Part shown: positions 26,774 through 36,378 of the stretch, in pieces | Position numbering within the stretch: position 1 is the first letter of the stretch | Layout: each line of letters starts with the position of its first letter | Assembly: GCF_041021955.1 (NCBI RefSeq) | Contig: NZ_CP158375.1 | Span: 3,708,501 to 3,772,500, forward strand | Origin: Caulobacter sp. 73W | GTDB taxonomy: Bacteria > Pseudomonadota > Alphaproteobacteria > Caulobacterales > Caulobacteraceae | DNA: 64,000 nucleotides | Direction of reading: 5' to 3' | The notes under the pieces: generated by a model | Database searches by the model: none | What the model was told of the DNA's origin: nothing | What the model saw: only the letters and a program-made list of their open reading frames with translations | Program-made: the position numbers and the translations under genes

Positions 26774-27172
26774 CTAGTCGCGCTGCTTGGGCCGTCCGCG
26801 CGTCCGCGGGGCCTCGCGCTCGATGGCGACGGCCCCGACCAGCCGGTGGTCGGCGTCCAGAATCGGGAAGATCTGGATCGCGCAGCGATAGGTTTCGCCC
26901 GACTTGCGATAGTTCAGCAGCGTCGTCTCGTGCGGTTTGCCCGCCCGCAGCGCCTTGCGCATGTCCGCCCGCGCCGCCGCGCTGGTCTGCGGTCCCTGGA
27001 ACATCTTGGGCGACTGGCCCAGCATCTCCCGCAGCGAAAAGCCCGTCATCCGTTCGAAGGCGGGATTGGCGTAGGTGATGTACGGACCGTCGTCGTCGAT
27101 TCGGCCGTCCGTGACGACAACTCCGTAATCGGCTTCATGAGCCAGGGCGGTGACAAGATCAGCGAATGACAT
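26774..27172 (-). CDS. single PAS protein, LOV-like without the flavin cysteine
   Basis: 132-residue soluble protein consisting of one PAS domain with a basic tail (RTRGRPKQRD). The sequence is strongly LOV-like: ITYANPAFERMTGF, then GQSPKMFQGPQT where photoactive LOV proteins have GxNCRFLQG, then NYRKSGETY. The position of the flavin-adduct Cys is Pro55, so LOV photochemistry is not expected. No output domain. Divergent from a PAS chemoreceptor gene across 213 bp of AT-richer DNA. Confidence 0.8.
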   Translation of the reverse strand: MSFADLVTALAHEADYGVVVTDGRIDDDGPYITYANPAFERMTGFSLREMLGQSPKMFQGPQTSAAARADMRKALRAGKPHETTLLNYRKSGETYRCAIQIFPILDADHRLVGAVAIEREAPRTRGRPKQRD

Positions 27173-27385
27173 GGCGAGATGGCGTTTACGACAACTTGGT
27201 AAATTAGGAAATTGGTAACCGTCTCTTTTGGCTGAAATCCTTGGTCGGGCCTATCTGAGGTTGTGAATAACCGGGATACTGCATAGGTTCAGCTGCTAAT
27301 TAGGGCGTTGTTAACTTGCGAGCTTCAGTAGGCGGGTGAAGGACGCCGGGACGTTATCGCGGCGCTGGCTTAAAGGAGCTTGCAG

Positions 27386-28786
27386 ATGGCGTTCTTCGGA
27401 AAAGGCCGTATTCACCCCGAACTTGCTGCGCGTGTCGCCGAGCTCGAGGCCGCGAACGCCGCCATCGACCGCTCGCAGGCGGTGATCGAGTTCAATCTCG
27501 ACGGCACCATCCTGACCGCCAACAAGAACTTCCTCGACACGATGGGTTACGGCCTGTCCGACATCCAGGGGCGGCATCACCGGATGTTCGTCACCGCCGA
27601 CTACGCCCAGACCGAGGAATACCGCAGCTTCTGGAGCCGCCTGGCCCAGGGCGAGTTCTTCTCGGGCAAGTTCCAGCGAGTCGGCAAGGGCGGCGCGGAC
27701 GTCTGGATCCAGGGCGCCTACAACCCGATCTTCGACGCCGAGGGCAAGCCCTACAAGGTCATCAAGTTCGCCAACGACATCTCCGACGTCGAGGCCGAGC
27801 GCACCCGTCATGACGCCGAGCGCCAGCGTTCGGAAGAAGAGCAGGACGGCGTGGTCACCGCCCTGGCCGATGGTCTGGCCCGTCTGGCCGAGGGCGACCT
27901 GGCCGTGAAGATCGAGACCGCCATGCGCGGCCGCTATCAGCGCATCAAGGATGACTTCAACAGCGCCGCCGCCAGCCTGCGCGACGCGATGCAAGGCATC
28001 TCGGTCGCTGCAGGCGGTCTGCGCCGGGGCTCGGACGAGATCGCCAACGTCACCGACGATCTGGCCCGCCGCACCGAACAGCAGGCCGCGCGCCTGGAAG
28101 AGACCGCCGCCACCCTCGACGAGATCACCGTGACGGTGAAGCGCAGCGCCCAAGGCGCGGTCCAGGCCTCTTCGGCCGCCACCGGCGCCCGTACCGACGC
28201 CGAGAACTCGGGCGCGGTCATGCGCGAGGCGGTCAACGCCATGGGCGAGATCAAGCAGAGTTCGGGCCAGATCGGCAACATCATCGGGGTGATCGACGAG
28301 ATCGCTTTCCAGACCAACCTTCTGGCTCTGAACGCCGGCGTCGAGGCCGCGCGGGCGGGTGAGGCCGGCAAGGGCTTCGCGGTGGTCGCGTCGGAAGTGC
28401 GGGCCCTCGCCCAGCGCTCGGCTGAAGCGGCCAAGGAGATCAAGACCCTGATCGCCAACAGCTCGGCCCAGGTCGAGCGGGGCGTCAAGCTGGTGGCCGA
28501 CACCGGCGAGGCCCTGGGCGACATCGTCACCAAGGTGGCCGAGATCGACGCCCTGATCTCCGAGATCGCCAGTTCCTCGCAGGAGCAGTCGACCGGCCTT
28601 CATGAGGTGAATACGGCCGTCAACCAGATGGACCAGGTCACCCAGCAGAACGCCGCCATGGTCGAGGAGGTCGCCGCCTCCGCCAGCAGCCTGAAGGCCG
28701 AGGCCGTCGAGCTGGCCGGCCTGGTCGGCCGCTTCCAGACCGGCCATTCGGAATTCGCCCATTCGGGGAATCGTCGCGCCGCCTAG
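27386..28786 (+). CDS. soluble PAS-containing methyl-accepting chemotaxis protein
   Basis: 466-residue cytoplasmic chemoreceptor without transmembrane segments. A PAS domain (about 20-140, [34 protein letters not shown]) is followed by a HAMP-like stretch (about 150-200, [13 protein letters not shown]) and a signalling coiled coil with the hairpin tip [20 protein letters not shown]. No C-terminal CheR/CheB pentapeptide is present. ATG 27386 lies 7 bases after AAAGGAG; the TTG at 27380 is less likely. PAS ligand (haem, FAD or none) unknown. Confidence 0.92.
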   Translation: MAFFGKGRIHPELAARVAELEAANAAIDRSQAVIEFNLDGTILTANKNFLDTMGYGLSDIQGRHHRMFVTADYAQTEEYRSFWSRLAQGEFFSGKFQRVGKGGADVWIQGAYNPIFDAEGKPYKVIKFANDISDVEAERTRHDAERQRSEEEQDGVVTALADGLARLAEGDLAVKIETAMRGRYQRIKDDFNSAAASLRDAMQGISVAAGGLRRGSDEIANVTDDLARRTEQQAARLEETAATLDEITVTVKRSAQGAVQASSAATGARTDAENSGAVMREAVNAMGEIKQSSGQIGNIIGVIDEIAFQTNLLALNAGVEAARAGEAGKGFAVVASEVRALAQRSAEAAKEIKTLIANSSAQVERGVKLVADTGEALGDIVTKVAEIDALISEIASSSQEQSTGLHEVNTAVNQMDQVTQQNAAMVEEVAASASSLKAEAVELAGLVGRFQTGHSEFAHSGNRRAA

Positions 28787-28933
28787 TCTTTCGATTGCAG
28801 AATAGATCTGATCTTTTCTGACAACTGCAAGTGGTGTTTGCGGTCAAGCTGTGATCCGTCAGGAAAAAGCAGCGTTTAATCCTTCGCGCCCATGCGGCGT
28901 TGCTTGGATTGAACCGCCAAACCTGGATGGCCG

Positions 28934-29176
28934 ATGCGCTCTATACGCGGCACCTTGACCTATCTGTCCCTGAGCATCAGCGGACTGATCGCCTTCGGCT
29001 TCCTGCTGGGCGGGGCCTACATGATCGCCCAGGCGATGCAGTTCACGACGACCGCGGCCGGCATGTTCCTGCTCATCGTCGGTCTGTGGGGGATGATCTC
29101 CACCATCCGCCAGATGCTGATCATGTGGAAATACGCCCACATGCCGCGTCACTCCTGGAAGCAGCGCGAAGGCTGA
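28934..29176 (+). CDS. small two-helix membrane protein, unknown function
   Basis: 80-residue protein with two predicted transmembrane helices (about 8-32 and 40-60) and a positively charged C-terminus (HMPRHSWKQREG). No known domain. It follows the chemoreceptor by 147 bp, so it probably has its own promoter, and ends 6 bp before the convergent hemolysin III-type gene. Confidence 0.65.
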   Translation: MRSIRGTLTYLSLSISGLIAFGFLLGGAYMIAQAMQFTTTAAGMFLLIVGLWGMISTIRQMLIMWKYAHMPRHSWKQREG

Positions 29177-29182
29177 TCCGCG

Positions 29183-29851
29183 CTAGTGCTGGCTGGCCAG
29201 CACCACGCCCAGCAGCACCGCCACATAGTGTAGGCACGCGCCGCCGATGACGTGGCCGTGCCAGATCGCCCGGCGGAAGCGCAGCTTCTTCATCAGGTAG
29301 AAGACGACGCCGGTGGAATAGATCACGCCGCCCAAGGCCAGCATCAGCAGGGCGGGCCAAGACAGGCCCTGGATCATCGGCTTGATCGCCACCAGAACGA
29401 GCCAACCCAGCGCCAGGTACAACACCACCCAGAAGCGGCGGTCCAGGCCCGACAGGAACAGCTTACCCAGCGCCCCGACGCCCGCGATGGTCCACACCGC
29501 CGCCGTCATCCCGATCGACCACGCGCCGGTCAGGTTGTGCAGGGTGAAGGGCGTGTAGGAGCCGGCGATCATCAGGAAGATGCCCGCATGGTCCAGCCGG
29601 CGCAGGACCGGCCGCCATTCCGGCTTGGCGAAGTTGTAGGCGGTCGAGAAGCCCAGCATGCAGACCAGGCCCACGGCGTAGATGGACACCGCCACGATCT
29701 GGTCCAGCGACCCACGGCCCACCGCCAGGCCAAGCAACGTCCCGCCGCCGAACAGCGCCAGCACCAGGCCGGAGATGTGGACGATCAGGTCGGCGCACTT
29801 GGCGCCGGGCGTGGGGTAGTGGCGGGGCGGGATGACGCTGGGCAGGGACAT
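29183..29851 (-). CDS. hemolysin III (TrhA/YqfA, PAQR) family membrane protein
   Basis: 222-residue seven-helix protein of the PAQR superfamily. Conserved metal-site pattern: a Ser in FSTAYN, DHAGIFLMIAGSYTPF with the Asp-His pair, and WHGHVIGG at the C-terminal end. Bacterial members influence membrane energetics or lipid homeostasis; the hemolysin label is historical. Gap 29852-29938 to cobU holds nothing recognisable. Confidence 0.88.
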   Translation of the reverse strand: MSLPSVIPPRHYPTPGAKCADLIVHISGLVLALFGGGTLLGLAVGRGSLDQIVAVSIYAVGLVCMLGFSTAYNFAKPEWRPVLRRLDHAGIFLMIAGSYTPFTLHNLTGAWSIGMTAAVWTIAGVGALGKLFLSGLDRRFWVVLYLALGWLVLVAIKPMIQGLSWPALLMLALGGVIYSTGVVFYLMKKLRFRRAIWHGHVIGGACLHYVAVLLGVVLASQH

Positions 29852-29938
29852 GGGAGGGGACTCGACTGGGAAACGCCGACGTTTCTACGGACCACTCTGG
29901 ACCATTTTGCGACGCAGCACACCCCGACCGCGCGAAGA

Positions 29939-30457
29939 TCAGCCCTTGAGCGTCAGCGGCAGGCCGGCTGCGACGAAAATCACACGGTCGACGGCCTGGG
30001 CCAGGCGCTGGTGAAGCCGCCCGGCCTCGTCCCGGAACCGCCGCGCCAGGGCGTTGTCCGGCACGATGCCCAGGCCCACCTCGTTGGACACCAGCCACAG
30101 CGGGCAGGGGGCCTCCGCCGCCGTCGCGATCAACATGTCGGCCGCCGCCGTCACGTCCTGCTCGGCCAGCATCAGGTTGCTCAGCCACAGGGTCAGGCAG
30201 TCGACCACGGCCACATCCTCCGCCGTCAGGGCGTCCAGCGCCGCCGGCAGGTCGTGCGTCGCCTCGACCGTGGTCCACAGGTCGCCGCGGTCGTCGCGAT
30301 GCCTGGCGATCCGCGCCGCCATCTCGTCGTCAAAGGCCTGGGCCGTAACGATCATCACCAGCCGGCCGCCGTGCGCGCGCGCCTGGGCCTCCGCCGCTGT
30401 TTGGGCGAGGGCGCTCTTACCCGAACGGGCGCCGCCAAGAACGAGAGTGGTCGTCAT
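29939..30457 (-). CDS. cobU: bifunctional adenosylcobinamide kinase / guanylyltransferase
   Basis: 172-residue CobU/CobP: phosphorylates adenosylcobinamide then adds GMP, starting nucleotide-loop assembly. P-loop GGARSGKS at residues 8-15, AEAQAR, ARIARHRDDRG with the GMP-site His, DCLTLWLSN and SNEVGLGIVPDN all match. ATG 30457 begins MTTTLVLGG; the open frame runs further upstream without support. Transcribed away from the riboswitch at 30505-30675, so it is not under that element. CobS and CobT, its pathway partners, are encoded 8-10 kb away in the same block. Confidence 0.92.
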   Translation of the reverse strand: MTTTLVLGGARSGKSALAQTAAEAQARAHGGRLVMIVTAQAFDDEMAARIARHRDDRGDLWTTVEATHDLPAALDALTAEDVAVVDCLTLWLSNLMLAEQDVTAAADMLIATAAEAPCPLWLVSNEVGLGIVPDNALARRFRDEAGRLHQRLAQAVDRVIFVAAGLPLTLKG

Positions 30458-30504
30458 GCCGTCACATTGACCGTTTGCGCCGCAGCATAGTAGGGCTTGT
30501 TCCG

Positions 30505-30675
30505 CGACAGGTTCCCCGAGCGATCGGGGATGAAAAGGGAACTCGGGTGTGAAACCCGGGCTGCCCCCGCAACTGTAAGCGGCGAGCCTGCGCGTCATAT
30601 GCCACTGGACCTCGGTCTGGGAAGGCGACGCGCAACAGGTGATGACCCGCGAAGCCAGGAGACCTGCCTGCCGCA
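30505..30675 (+). promoter_or_regulatory. cobalamin (adenosylcobalamin) riboswitch
   Basis: Aptamer core elements in order: an AGGTTCCCC-type 5' stem, GATGAAAAGGGAA, GGGTGTGAAACCCGGGCTG, CCCCGCAACTGTAAGCGG, GCCACTG with GGGAAGG, and the B12 box AGCCAGGAGACCTGCC at 30653-30668, a full match to the consensus. It precedes btuB by about 145 bases of leader with no evident U-tract terminator, suggesting control of translation or a rho-type mechanism. High cobalamin should repress the B12 operon. Gap 30458-30818 holds only this element and the leader. Confidence 0.95.
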
Positions 30676-30818
30676 GTCGTTCTTCGAGCCGCCGGGGTGC
30701 GCGGTCCGAACGGGTCTTCCCGCGTGACGACAACGAGAAAAACCTGCGCTGGGCGCGGGCGTTGTCGGCTGTCCGTCATCGCTCGCGTCACGGCGTGCAT
30801 CACGATGGGGACTACCTG

Positions 30819-32774
30819 ATGAACCGACTGATCCATTCCGTTTCCGCCGCGGCGCTGCTGTTCGCGGCCGCGCCCGCCCTGGCCGACCAGGTCGCGCCGG
30901 AGGCCGACGTCGCCGGCCGCGCCGGGACCAACGCTGCCGCCGTCGACCAGGTGGTGGTGACCGCCACCCGCTCGCCGCAGAAGGCCGAGAAGATCGGCTC
31001 CACCGTCACCGTGCTGGACGAACAGTACATCGAAGACAGCCAGCGCCTGGCCGTGGTCGAACTGCTGCAGGAAACGCCCGGCGTGACCTTCGTCCGCAAC
31101 GGCGGTCCGGGCACGACCACCAGCGTGTTCATCCGCGGCGCCGAAAGCCAGCACACCGTCGCCATCATCGACGGCGTGAAGCTGAATGACCCGTCGTCCA
31201 CCCAGGGCGGCTTCAACTTCGGCAACCTGCTGATCGGCGACGTCTCGCGCATCGAAATCCTGCGCGGCGCCCAATCGACCCTGTGGGGCAGCCAGGCCAT
31301 CGGCGGCGTGGTCAACATCGTGACCCGCGAACCCTCCAAGCCGTTCGAGGCCTCGGCCGACGTCGAGGGCGGCGCCCGTGACACCGCCTCGGTCCGTGGC
31401 GGCATGGGCGGCGCCGGCGAGCGCCTAAGCTGGCGCGTGGCCGGCAGCTACTTCACCACCGACGGCTTCTCGGCCTACGCCACGGGCAAGGAAGCCGACG
31501 GTTACCAGAACACCGGCCTGTCGGGCCGCGCCCGCCTGAAGATCACCGAGGATGTCTCGGCCGAGGTCCGTTCGGTCTGGTCCAAGGGAAAGAACGACTT
31601 CGACGCCTTCAACGGCGACTCCGCCGAGTTCGCCCGCACCGAGGAGCTGGTGGTCTATACCGGCCTGAACGTCGCCCTGCTGGAAGGCCGCCTGCAGAAC
31701 CGCCTGGCCTTCGCCTATACCGACACCGACCGCGAGAACCTGAACCCGGGCCGTCCCGCCCAGCCGCTGACCTTCGACGCGGCCGGCAAGAACAAGCGCT
31801 GGGAATACCAGGGCACATTCGCGATCACCGAAGGCTTCAACGCCGTGTTCGGCACCGAGACCGAGAACTCGCGCATGCGCACCCGCTCGCCCTCGGCCAG
31901 CAACGCCAACCCGCCCTTCGTGCGCGGCAAGGCCGGCCTGGACAGCGTCTATGTCCAGCTGCAGGGCGAGGTCGCGCCCGGCCTGACCCTGACCGGCGGC
32001 CTGCGCTACGACAGCCATGACACCTATGGCGACAAGACCCTGGGTTCGGCCGCCGCGGCCTGGGCCCTGAACGAAGGCAACACCATCCTGCGCGCCAGCT
32101 TCGGCCAGGGCTTCCGCGCCCCGGGCCTGTACGAGCTATACAGCGAATACGGCAATTTGGCCCTGAGCCCGGAGTTGTTCGACGCCTGGGACGCCGGCAT
32201 CGAGCAGAAGCTGCTGGGCGGCGCGGCGACGGTCTCGGCCACCTACTTCCACCGCGAGGCGGACAACGAGATCCGCTACAACGGCTGCTCCACCGGCACG
32301 ACCGATCCGATGTGCTTTATCGGCGGCGTCCAGCGCTTCGGCTACTACAAAAGCGTTCTGAAGACCGAGGCGCAAGGCGTTGAATTTGCTGGCCGCCTGT
32401 CGGTCGGAGACCGCCTGACCCTGAACGGCAACTACACCTGGACCGACGCCGAGAACCGCTCCGGCGGCGCGGCCGGCAAACAGCTGGTTCGCCGTCCGGA
32501 GAACCAGGGCTTCGCCTCGGCGACCTACCTGTGGCCGGTGGGCCTGTCGACCACGGCGGCTGTCCGCTACGTCGGCAAGACCTGGAACAACGACGCCAAC
32601 ACCCAGGTGGTGAAGAGCTACACCGTGGTGGACTTCCGGGCCTCCTATCCGGTCAACGAGACCTACGAGGTCTTCGGCCGGGTCGAGAACGCCTTTGACG
32701 AAAACTACCAGACGGTCCTCAACTACGGCACGCCGGGACGTGGGGCCTTCGTCGGCGTCCGCGCGCGCTTCTAG
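30819..32774 (+). CDS. btuB: TonB-dependent vitamin B12 receptor
   Basis: 651-residue outer-membrane receptor with signal peptide (cut after PALA), TonB box near VDQVVVTAT, plug domain (about 45-165, TVLDEQYIEDSQRL, FIRGAESQHTVAIIDGVKLND, IEILRGAQSTLWGSQAIGGVVNI) and a barrel ending GVRARF. BtuB from the riboswitch directly upstream and the following B12 transport and synthesis genes. ATG 30819 follows GGGGA by 7 bases. The gene ends 10 bp before cobC. Confidence 0.93.
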   Translation: MNRLIHSVSAAALLFAAAPALADQVAPEADVAGRAGTNAAAVDQVVVTATRSPQKAEKIGSTVTVLDEQYIEDSQRLAVVELLQETPGVTFVRNGGPGTTTSVFIRGAESQHTVAIIDGVKLNDPSSTQGGFNFGNLLIGDVSRIEILRGAQSTLWGSQAIGGVVNIVTREPSKPFEASADVEGGARDTASVRGGMGGAGERLSWRVAGSYFTTDGFSAYATGKEADGYQNTGLSGRARLKITEDVSAEVRSVWSKGKNDFDAFNGDSAEFARTEELVVYTGLNVALLEGRLQNRLAFAYTDTDRENLNPGRPAQPLTFDAAGKNKRWEYQGTFAITEGFNAVFGTETENSRMRTRSPSASNANPPFVRGKAGLDSVYVQLQGEVAPGLTLTGGLRYDSHDTYGDKTLGSAAAAWALNEGNTILRASFGQGFRAPGLYELYSEYGNLALSPELFDAWDAGIEQKLLGGAATVSATYFHREADNEIRYNGCSTGTTDPMCFIGGVQRFGYYKSVLKTEAQGVEFAGRLSVGDRLTLNGNYTWTDAENRSGGAAGKQLVRRPENQGFASATYLWPVGLSTTAAVRYVGKTWNNDANTQVVKSYTVVDFRASYPVNETYEVFGRVENAFDENYQTVLNYGTPGRGAFVGVRARF

Positions 32775-32784
32775 GAGACGATTG

Positions 32785-33771
32785 GTGATCCGCGGCTTCA
32801 GTCGTCATGGCGGAAGGTTGGCCCAGGCTCGGGCCGCCTATCCCCATGCGCCGGGGCCGTGGATCGACCTGTCGACCGGGATCAATCCGCATCCGTGGAC
32901 GGGGCGGCGGGCGATGTCCGCCGACCTGTCCCGCCTGCCGGACCCCGAGGCGGTGAGGGCGCTGGAGGCCTCGGCCGCCCGCGCCTTCGGCCTGTCGGAT
33001 ATCGGCCGCATCGCGGCGGTGGCGGGGGCCGAAACCGGCCTGCGCCTGCTGCCGATCCTCACTGGCGCGCGCAGCGTCGCCATCGTCGGCCCGACCTACA
33101 GCGGTCATGCCGAGGCCTGGATGGCGGCCGACGCGCAGGTGATCGAGGCGTCGCCGGGCGCGATCCCGGACGCTGACGCCGTGGTCATCGTCAATCCAAA
33201 CAATCCTGATGGATCAATTGTTTCCATCGATATCCTGACGGGAATTCTGGATCGCCAGGCGGCTCGTGGCGGCTGGTTGATCGTCGATGAGTCCTTCATC
33301 GACACCATGCCCGATCTCAGCATCGCGGCGCGCCCAGGAGGGCGTCTTGTCGTCCTCCGTTCGTTCGGAAAGTTCTACGGCCTGCCGGGCGTTCGCCTGG
33401 GCTTTGTTCTCGGTGACGCCGATCTCATCGCTCGTCTGAAACAGCTCACCGGCGACTGGCCGGTCAGCGCCGAGGCGATCGCCGCCGGCGCCGCCTATGA
33501 CGACGCCGGCTGGGCCGACGACATGCGCGCCAAGCTGGGCCGAGACGCACGCCGCCTGCACCGCACCCTGACCGAGGCCGGCCTGAAGGTGATCGGCGGC
33601 ACCGACCTGTTCCGCCTCGCCGCCGCGCCAAAGGCCGACCGGCTGTTCGATCACCTCTGCCGGGCGGGCATCCTGACCCGCCCGTTCGCCGACGCGCCGG
33701 ACTTCCTGCGCTTCGGCATTCCGCCGCTCGGCGCCTGGAAGCGCCTGGAGCAAGCCCTGGAGGCGGCATGA
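32785..33771 (+). CDS. cobC: L-threonine-O-3-phosphate decarboxylase (CobC/CobD)
   Basis: 328-residue PLP fold-type I enzyme making (R)-1-amino-2-propanol phosphate for the corrin side chain. Visible: an N-terminal FSRHGGRL, DLSTGINPHPW, AGAETGLRLLP, VNPNNPDGS, DESFID and the PLP lysine in RSFGKFYGLPGVRLGF, all typical. Start taken as GTG 32785, 7 bases after GGAG; TTG 32782 is a second option. Stop overlaps btuF by 4 bases. Named CobC in the Pseudomonas scheme, CobD in Salmonella. Confidence 0.9.
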   Translation: MIRGFSRHGGRLAQARAAYPHAPGPWIDLSTGINPHPWTGRRAMSADLSRLPDPEAVRALEASAARAFGLSDIGRIAAVAGAETGLRLLPILTGARSVAIVGPTYSGHAEAWMAADAQVIEASPGAIPDADAVVIVNPNNPDGSIVSIDILTGILDRQAARGGWLIVDESFIDTMPDLSIAARPGGRLVVLRSFGKFYGLPGVRLGFVLGDADLIARLKQLTGDWPVSAEAIAAGAAYDDAGWADDMRAKLGRDARRLHRTLTEAGLKVIGGTDLFRLAAAPKADRLFDHLCRAGILTRPFADAPDFLRFGIPPLGAWKRLEQALEAA

Positions 33772-34622
33772 ACGACCTGACTCGCAGGACCGCCGTCGCC
33801 GGGCTCGCCGCGGCGGCCGTCGCATCGCCGGCCCTGGCCGCCGGCCCGCCGCGCCGCATCGTCTCCATGAACGCCTGCCTGGACACGGTTCTGGTGCGGG
33901 TGGCCGACCGCAACCAGATCGCCGCCCTCAGCCACTACGCGCGCGATCCCCACGGCTCGACCATTGTCGACATCGCCCGCACGCTGCCCTTCACCTATGA
34001 GACGGCGGAGGAGGTGGTGGCCCTGAACCCCGATCTGGTGATCTCCAGCGCCCACTCGTCCCTGGCGACGCGCAACGCGCTCAAGCGCCTGGGCGTGCGT
34101 CAGGAGCGGTTCAGCGTCCCCGACACCCTCGCCGACAGCTACGCCCAGATACGGGAGGTCGCGGCCCTGGTCGGCCACCCCCGACGCGCCGAGACGCTGA
34201 TCGCCCGTATCGATGCGGCGATCGCCGCCGCCCGGCCGCGCCCCGGTCAGCGTCGCCTGACCGCCGCGATCTTCGAGCCGCACGGCCTCACCGCCGGCAG
34301 CGGCACCCTGGTCAGCGAGATGATGGAGCGCTGCGGCTTCGAGAACGTGGCCAGCCGATACGGCCTCAAGAAGTGGGGCAACATCGCCCTGGAGCATCTG
34401 GTCTCCGATCCGCCGCAGGTCCTGCTGGCCGGCGAGGCCTCGCCCGGCTCGGCCACCTGGGCCGAGCGCATCGTCGCGCATCCGGCCCTGCGCCGGGTCA
34501 GCGACCGCATGCATCGCGCCAACTTCCCGACCCGGCTGCTCTACTGCGGCGGCCCGGTCCTGATCCACACCGTCGCGGCCCTCGCCAAGGCTCGCCAAGA
34601 CGCTCTCCGGAAGTTCGCATGA
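33768..34622 (+). CDS. btuF: cobalamin ABC transporter substrate-binding protein
   Basis: 284-residue periplasmic binding protein with a twin-arginine-like signal (LTRRTAVAGLAAAAVASPALAA). The mature part has the BtuF/FhuD two-lobe pattern: RRIVSMNACLDTVLVRV, ALNPDLVISS, EPHGLTAGSGTLVSEMM and LEHLVSDPPQVLLAG. Delivers corrinoid to BtuC. No lipobox, so soluble. Overlaps cobC and btuC by 4 bases each, within the riboswitch-led operon. Confidence 0.88.
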   Translation: MNDLTRRTAVAGLAAAAVASPALAAGPPRRIVSMNACLDTVLVRVADRNQIAALSHYARDPHGSTIVDIARTLPFTYETAEEVVALNPDLVISSAHSSLATRNALKRLGVRQERFSVPDTLADSYAQIREVAALVGHPRRAETLIARIDAAIAAARPRPGQRRLTAAIFEPHGLTAGSGTLVSEMMERCGFENVASRYGLKKWGNIALEHLVSDPPQVLLAGEASPGSATWAERIVAHPALRRVSDRMHRANFPTRLLYCGGPVLIHTVAALAKARQDALRKFA

Positions 34623-35605
34623 CGCTCAAACAGCCGCCCGCTCGGCTCTATGCCGGCCTGGGGATCGCCCTCCTGATCCTCTTCGTCGCCAGCCTGTTCG
34701 TGGGCAGGGTCTGGGCGCCCCTGAGCGCCTTCGTCGATCGCGGCGACCCCCGGTGGCCGATCATCTTCGACCTGCGCCTGCCGCGCACCATCCTGGGAAT
34801 GGCGGTCGGCGCGGCGCTCGGCGCCAGCGGCGCCGTGATGCAGGGCTATACCCGCAACCCGCTGGCCGCGCCGGACATCCTTGGCGTTTCCTCCCTGGCC
34901 GCGCTCGGGGCGGTGATCACCCTCTATTTCAGCATGGGCGAGGCGTCGTTCTGGGCCCTGCCGATCGGCGCCATGATCGGCGCGGTGGCGGGCGTCCTGC
35001 TGCTTCTGCTGCTGGCCGGCGCCGCATCCAGCATCGTGACCTTCATCCTGGCCGGCGCGATCCTGCAGATCATCGCCTCCGCCGGGGTCTCCCTGGCCCT
35101 GTCCTTGGCGCCCAACCCCTGGGCGGTCAGCGAGATCATCAACTGGCTGCTGGGCTCACTCGCCGATCGGAGCATTGATGAGGTTCGCTTCGCCGTGCCG
35201 TTCATCAGCCTGGGGCTGGTCCTGATGCTGACCCTGACCCGTCCGCTGGACGCCCTGACCCTGGGCGACGTCGGCGCCCGGTCGCTGGGCGTGGACCTGA
35301 ACCGCGCGCGCCTGATGCTGGCGCTCGGCGTCGGCCTCGCCGTCGGCGCCAGCACGGCGGTGACCGGCATGATCGGCTTCGTCGGCCTGATGACGCCGCA
35401 CCTGCTGCGGCCGTTCGTGGGTTCGCGGCCGGGCGCGCTGATCTTGCCCAGCGCCATCGGCGGGGCGGTGATCGTCCTCGCCGCCGACATCGTCGTCCGC
35501 CTCATCCCCGCCGCGGCCGAGGTGAAGCTCGGCGTCGCCATGGCCGCCATCGGCGGGCCGTTCTTCCTCGCCCTGCTCATCCGCCTGCGCCGGAGGATCG
35601 CATGA
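34619..35605 (+). CDS. btuC: cobalamin ABC transporter permease
   Basis: 328-residue FecCD-family permease with about nine or ten transmembrane helices. Family segments: LRLPRTILGMAVGAALGASG, MQGYTRNPLAAPDILGVSS, GAMIGAVAG, FILAGAILQ and the C-terminal IGFVGLMTPHLLRPFVG, the coupling region contacting BtuD. ATGA overlaps join it to btuF and btuD. Confidence 0.92.
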   Translation: MTLKQPPARLYAGLGIALLILFVASLFVGRVWAPLSAFVDRGDPRWPIIFDLRLPRTILGMAVGAALGASGAVMQGYTRNPLAAPDILGVSSLAALGAVITLYFSMGEASFWALPIGAMIGAVAGVLLLLLLAGAASSIVTFILAGAILQIIASAGVSLALSLAPNPWAVSEIINWLLGSLADRSIDEVRFAVPFISLGLVLMLTLTRPLDALTLGDVGARSLGVDLNRARLMLALGVGLAVGASTAVTGMIGFVGLMTPHLLRPFVGSRPGALILPSAIGGAVIVLAADIVVRLIPAAAEVKLGVAMAAIGGPFFLALLIRLRRRIA

Positions 35606-36378
35606 CCCCCGAACTTGGCTTTTCCGACATCCATGTGCGCCTGGGGGACAAGCCCGTGCTGGAAGGCGTCTCCGCCGATCTGCGCCCGGGTGAGGTGACC
35701 GCCATCGTCGGCCCGAACGGCGCGGGCAAGTCGACCCTGCTGGCCTGCCTGGCGGGGTTGCGTCGTCCCGACCAGGGCCTGGCGCGGCTGAACGGCGTCG
35801 GCGTCCTGGAGGTCTCCGCCCGCGAGCGCGGCCGCCGCATCGGTTTTCTGCCTCAGTCGCCCGAGGTCGCCTGGGCGGTCGAGGCGCGCACCCTGGTGGG
35901 CCTGGGCCGCATTCCCTTCGCCGGCTCCTGGGGTCTGACCGCCGAGGACGAGGCCGCCGTGACGCGCGCTATGACCAAGGCCGACGTCACCCGGTTCGCC
36001 GCGCGCACCGTCACCACCCTGTCCGGCGGCGAGCTGGCCCGCGTGCTGATCGCCCGCGCCCTGGCGGGAGAGCCGCAATGGCTGCTGGCGGACGAGCCCC
36101 TGGCCGGCCTCGACCCGGGCCACCAGCTCGATGCCGCCGCCCTGTTCCGCGCCTTGGCGGACGAGGGGAAGGGGGTTGTCGTCACCCTGCACGACCTGCC
36201 CATGGCCATGAAGCTGGCCGACCGCGTCATCGTCCTGGCCGACGGCCGCATCCTGGCCGACGGCCCGCCGGTCGAGGCCTTGGCGCCGCCGATCCTGTCC
36301 GCCGCCTATGGGGTTACGGCGCGGTTCGCCGAGGGCGGCCACGGTCCGCTGATCGAGATCATCGGACGCCATGGCTGA
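35602..36378 (+). CDS. btuD: cobalamin ABC transporter ATP-binding protein
   Basis: 258-residue ABC ATPase. Walker A GPNGAGKST, Q-loop in GFLPQSP, signature LSGGELARVLIARAL, Walker B WLLADEPLAGLDPG and the switch His in TLHDLPMAM are all intact. Completes BtuBCDF uptake. Its last 8 bases overlap the start of cbiB. Confidence 0.92.
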   Translation: MTPELGFSDIHVRLGDKPVLEGVSADLRPGEVTAIVGPNGAGKSTLLACLAGLRRPDQGLARLNGVGVLEVSARERGRRIGFLPQSPEVAWAVEARTLVGLGRIPFAGSWGLTAEDEAAVTRAMTKADVTRFAARTVTTLSGGELARVLIARALAGEPQWLLADEPLAGLDPGHQLDAAALFRALADEGKGVVVTLHDLPMAMKLADRVIVLADGRILADGPPVEALAPPILSAAYGVTARFAEGGHGPLIEIIGRHG

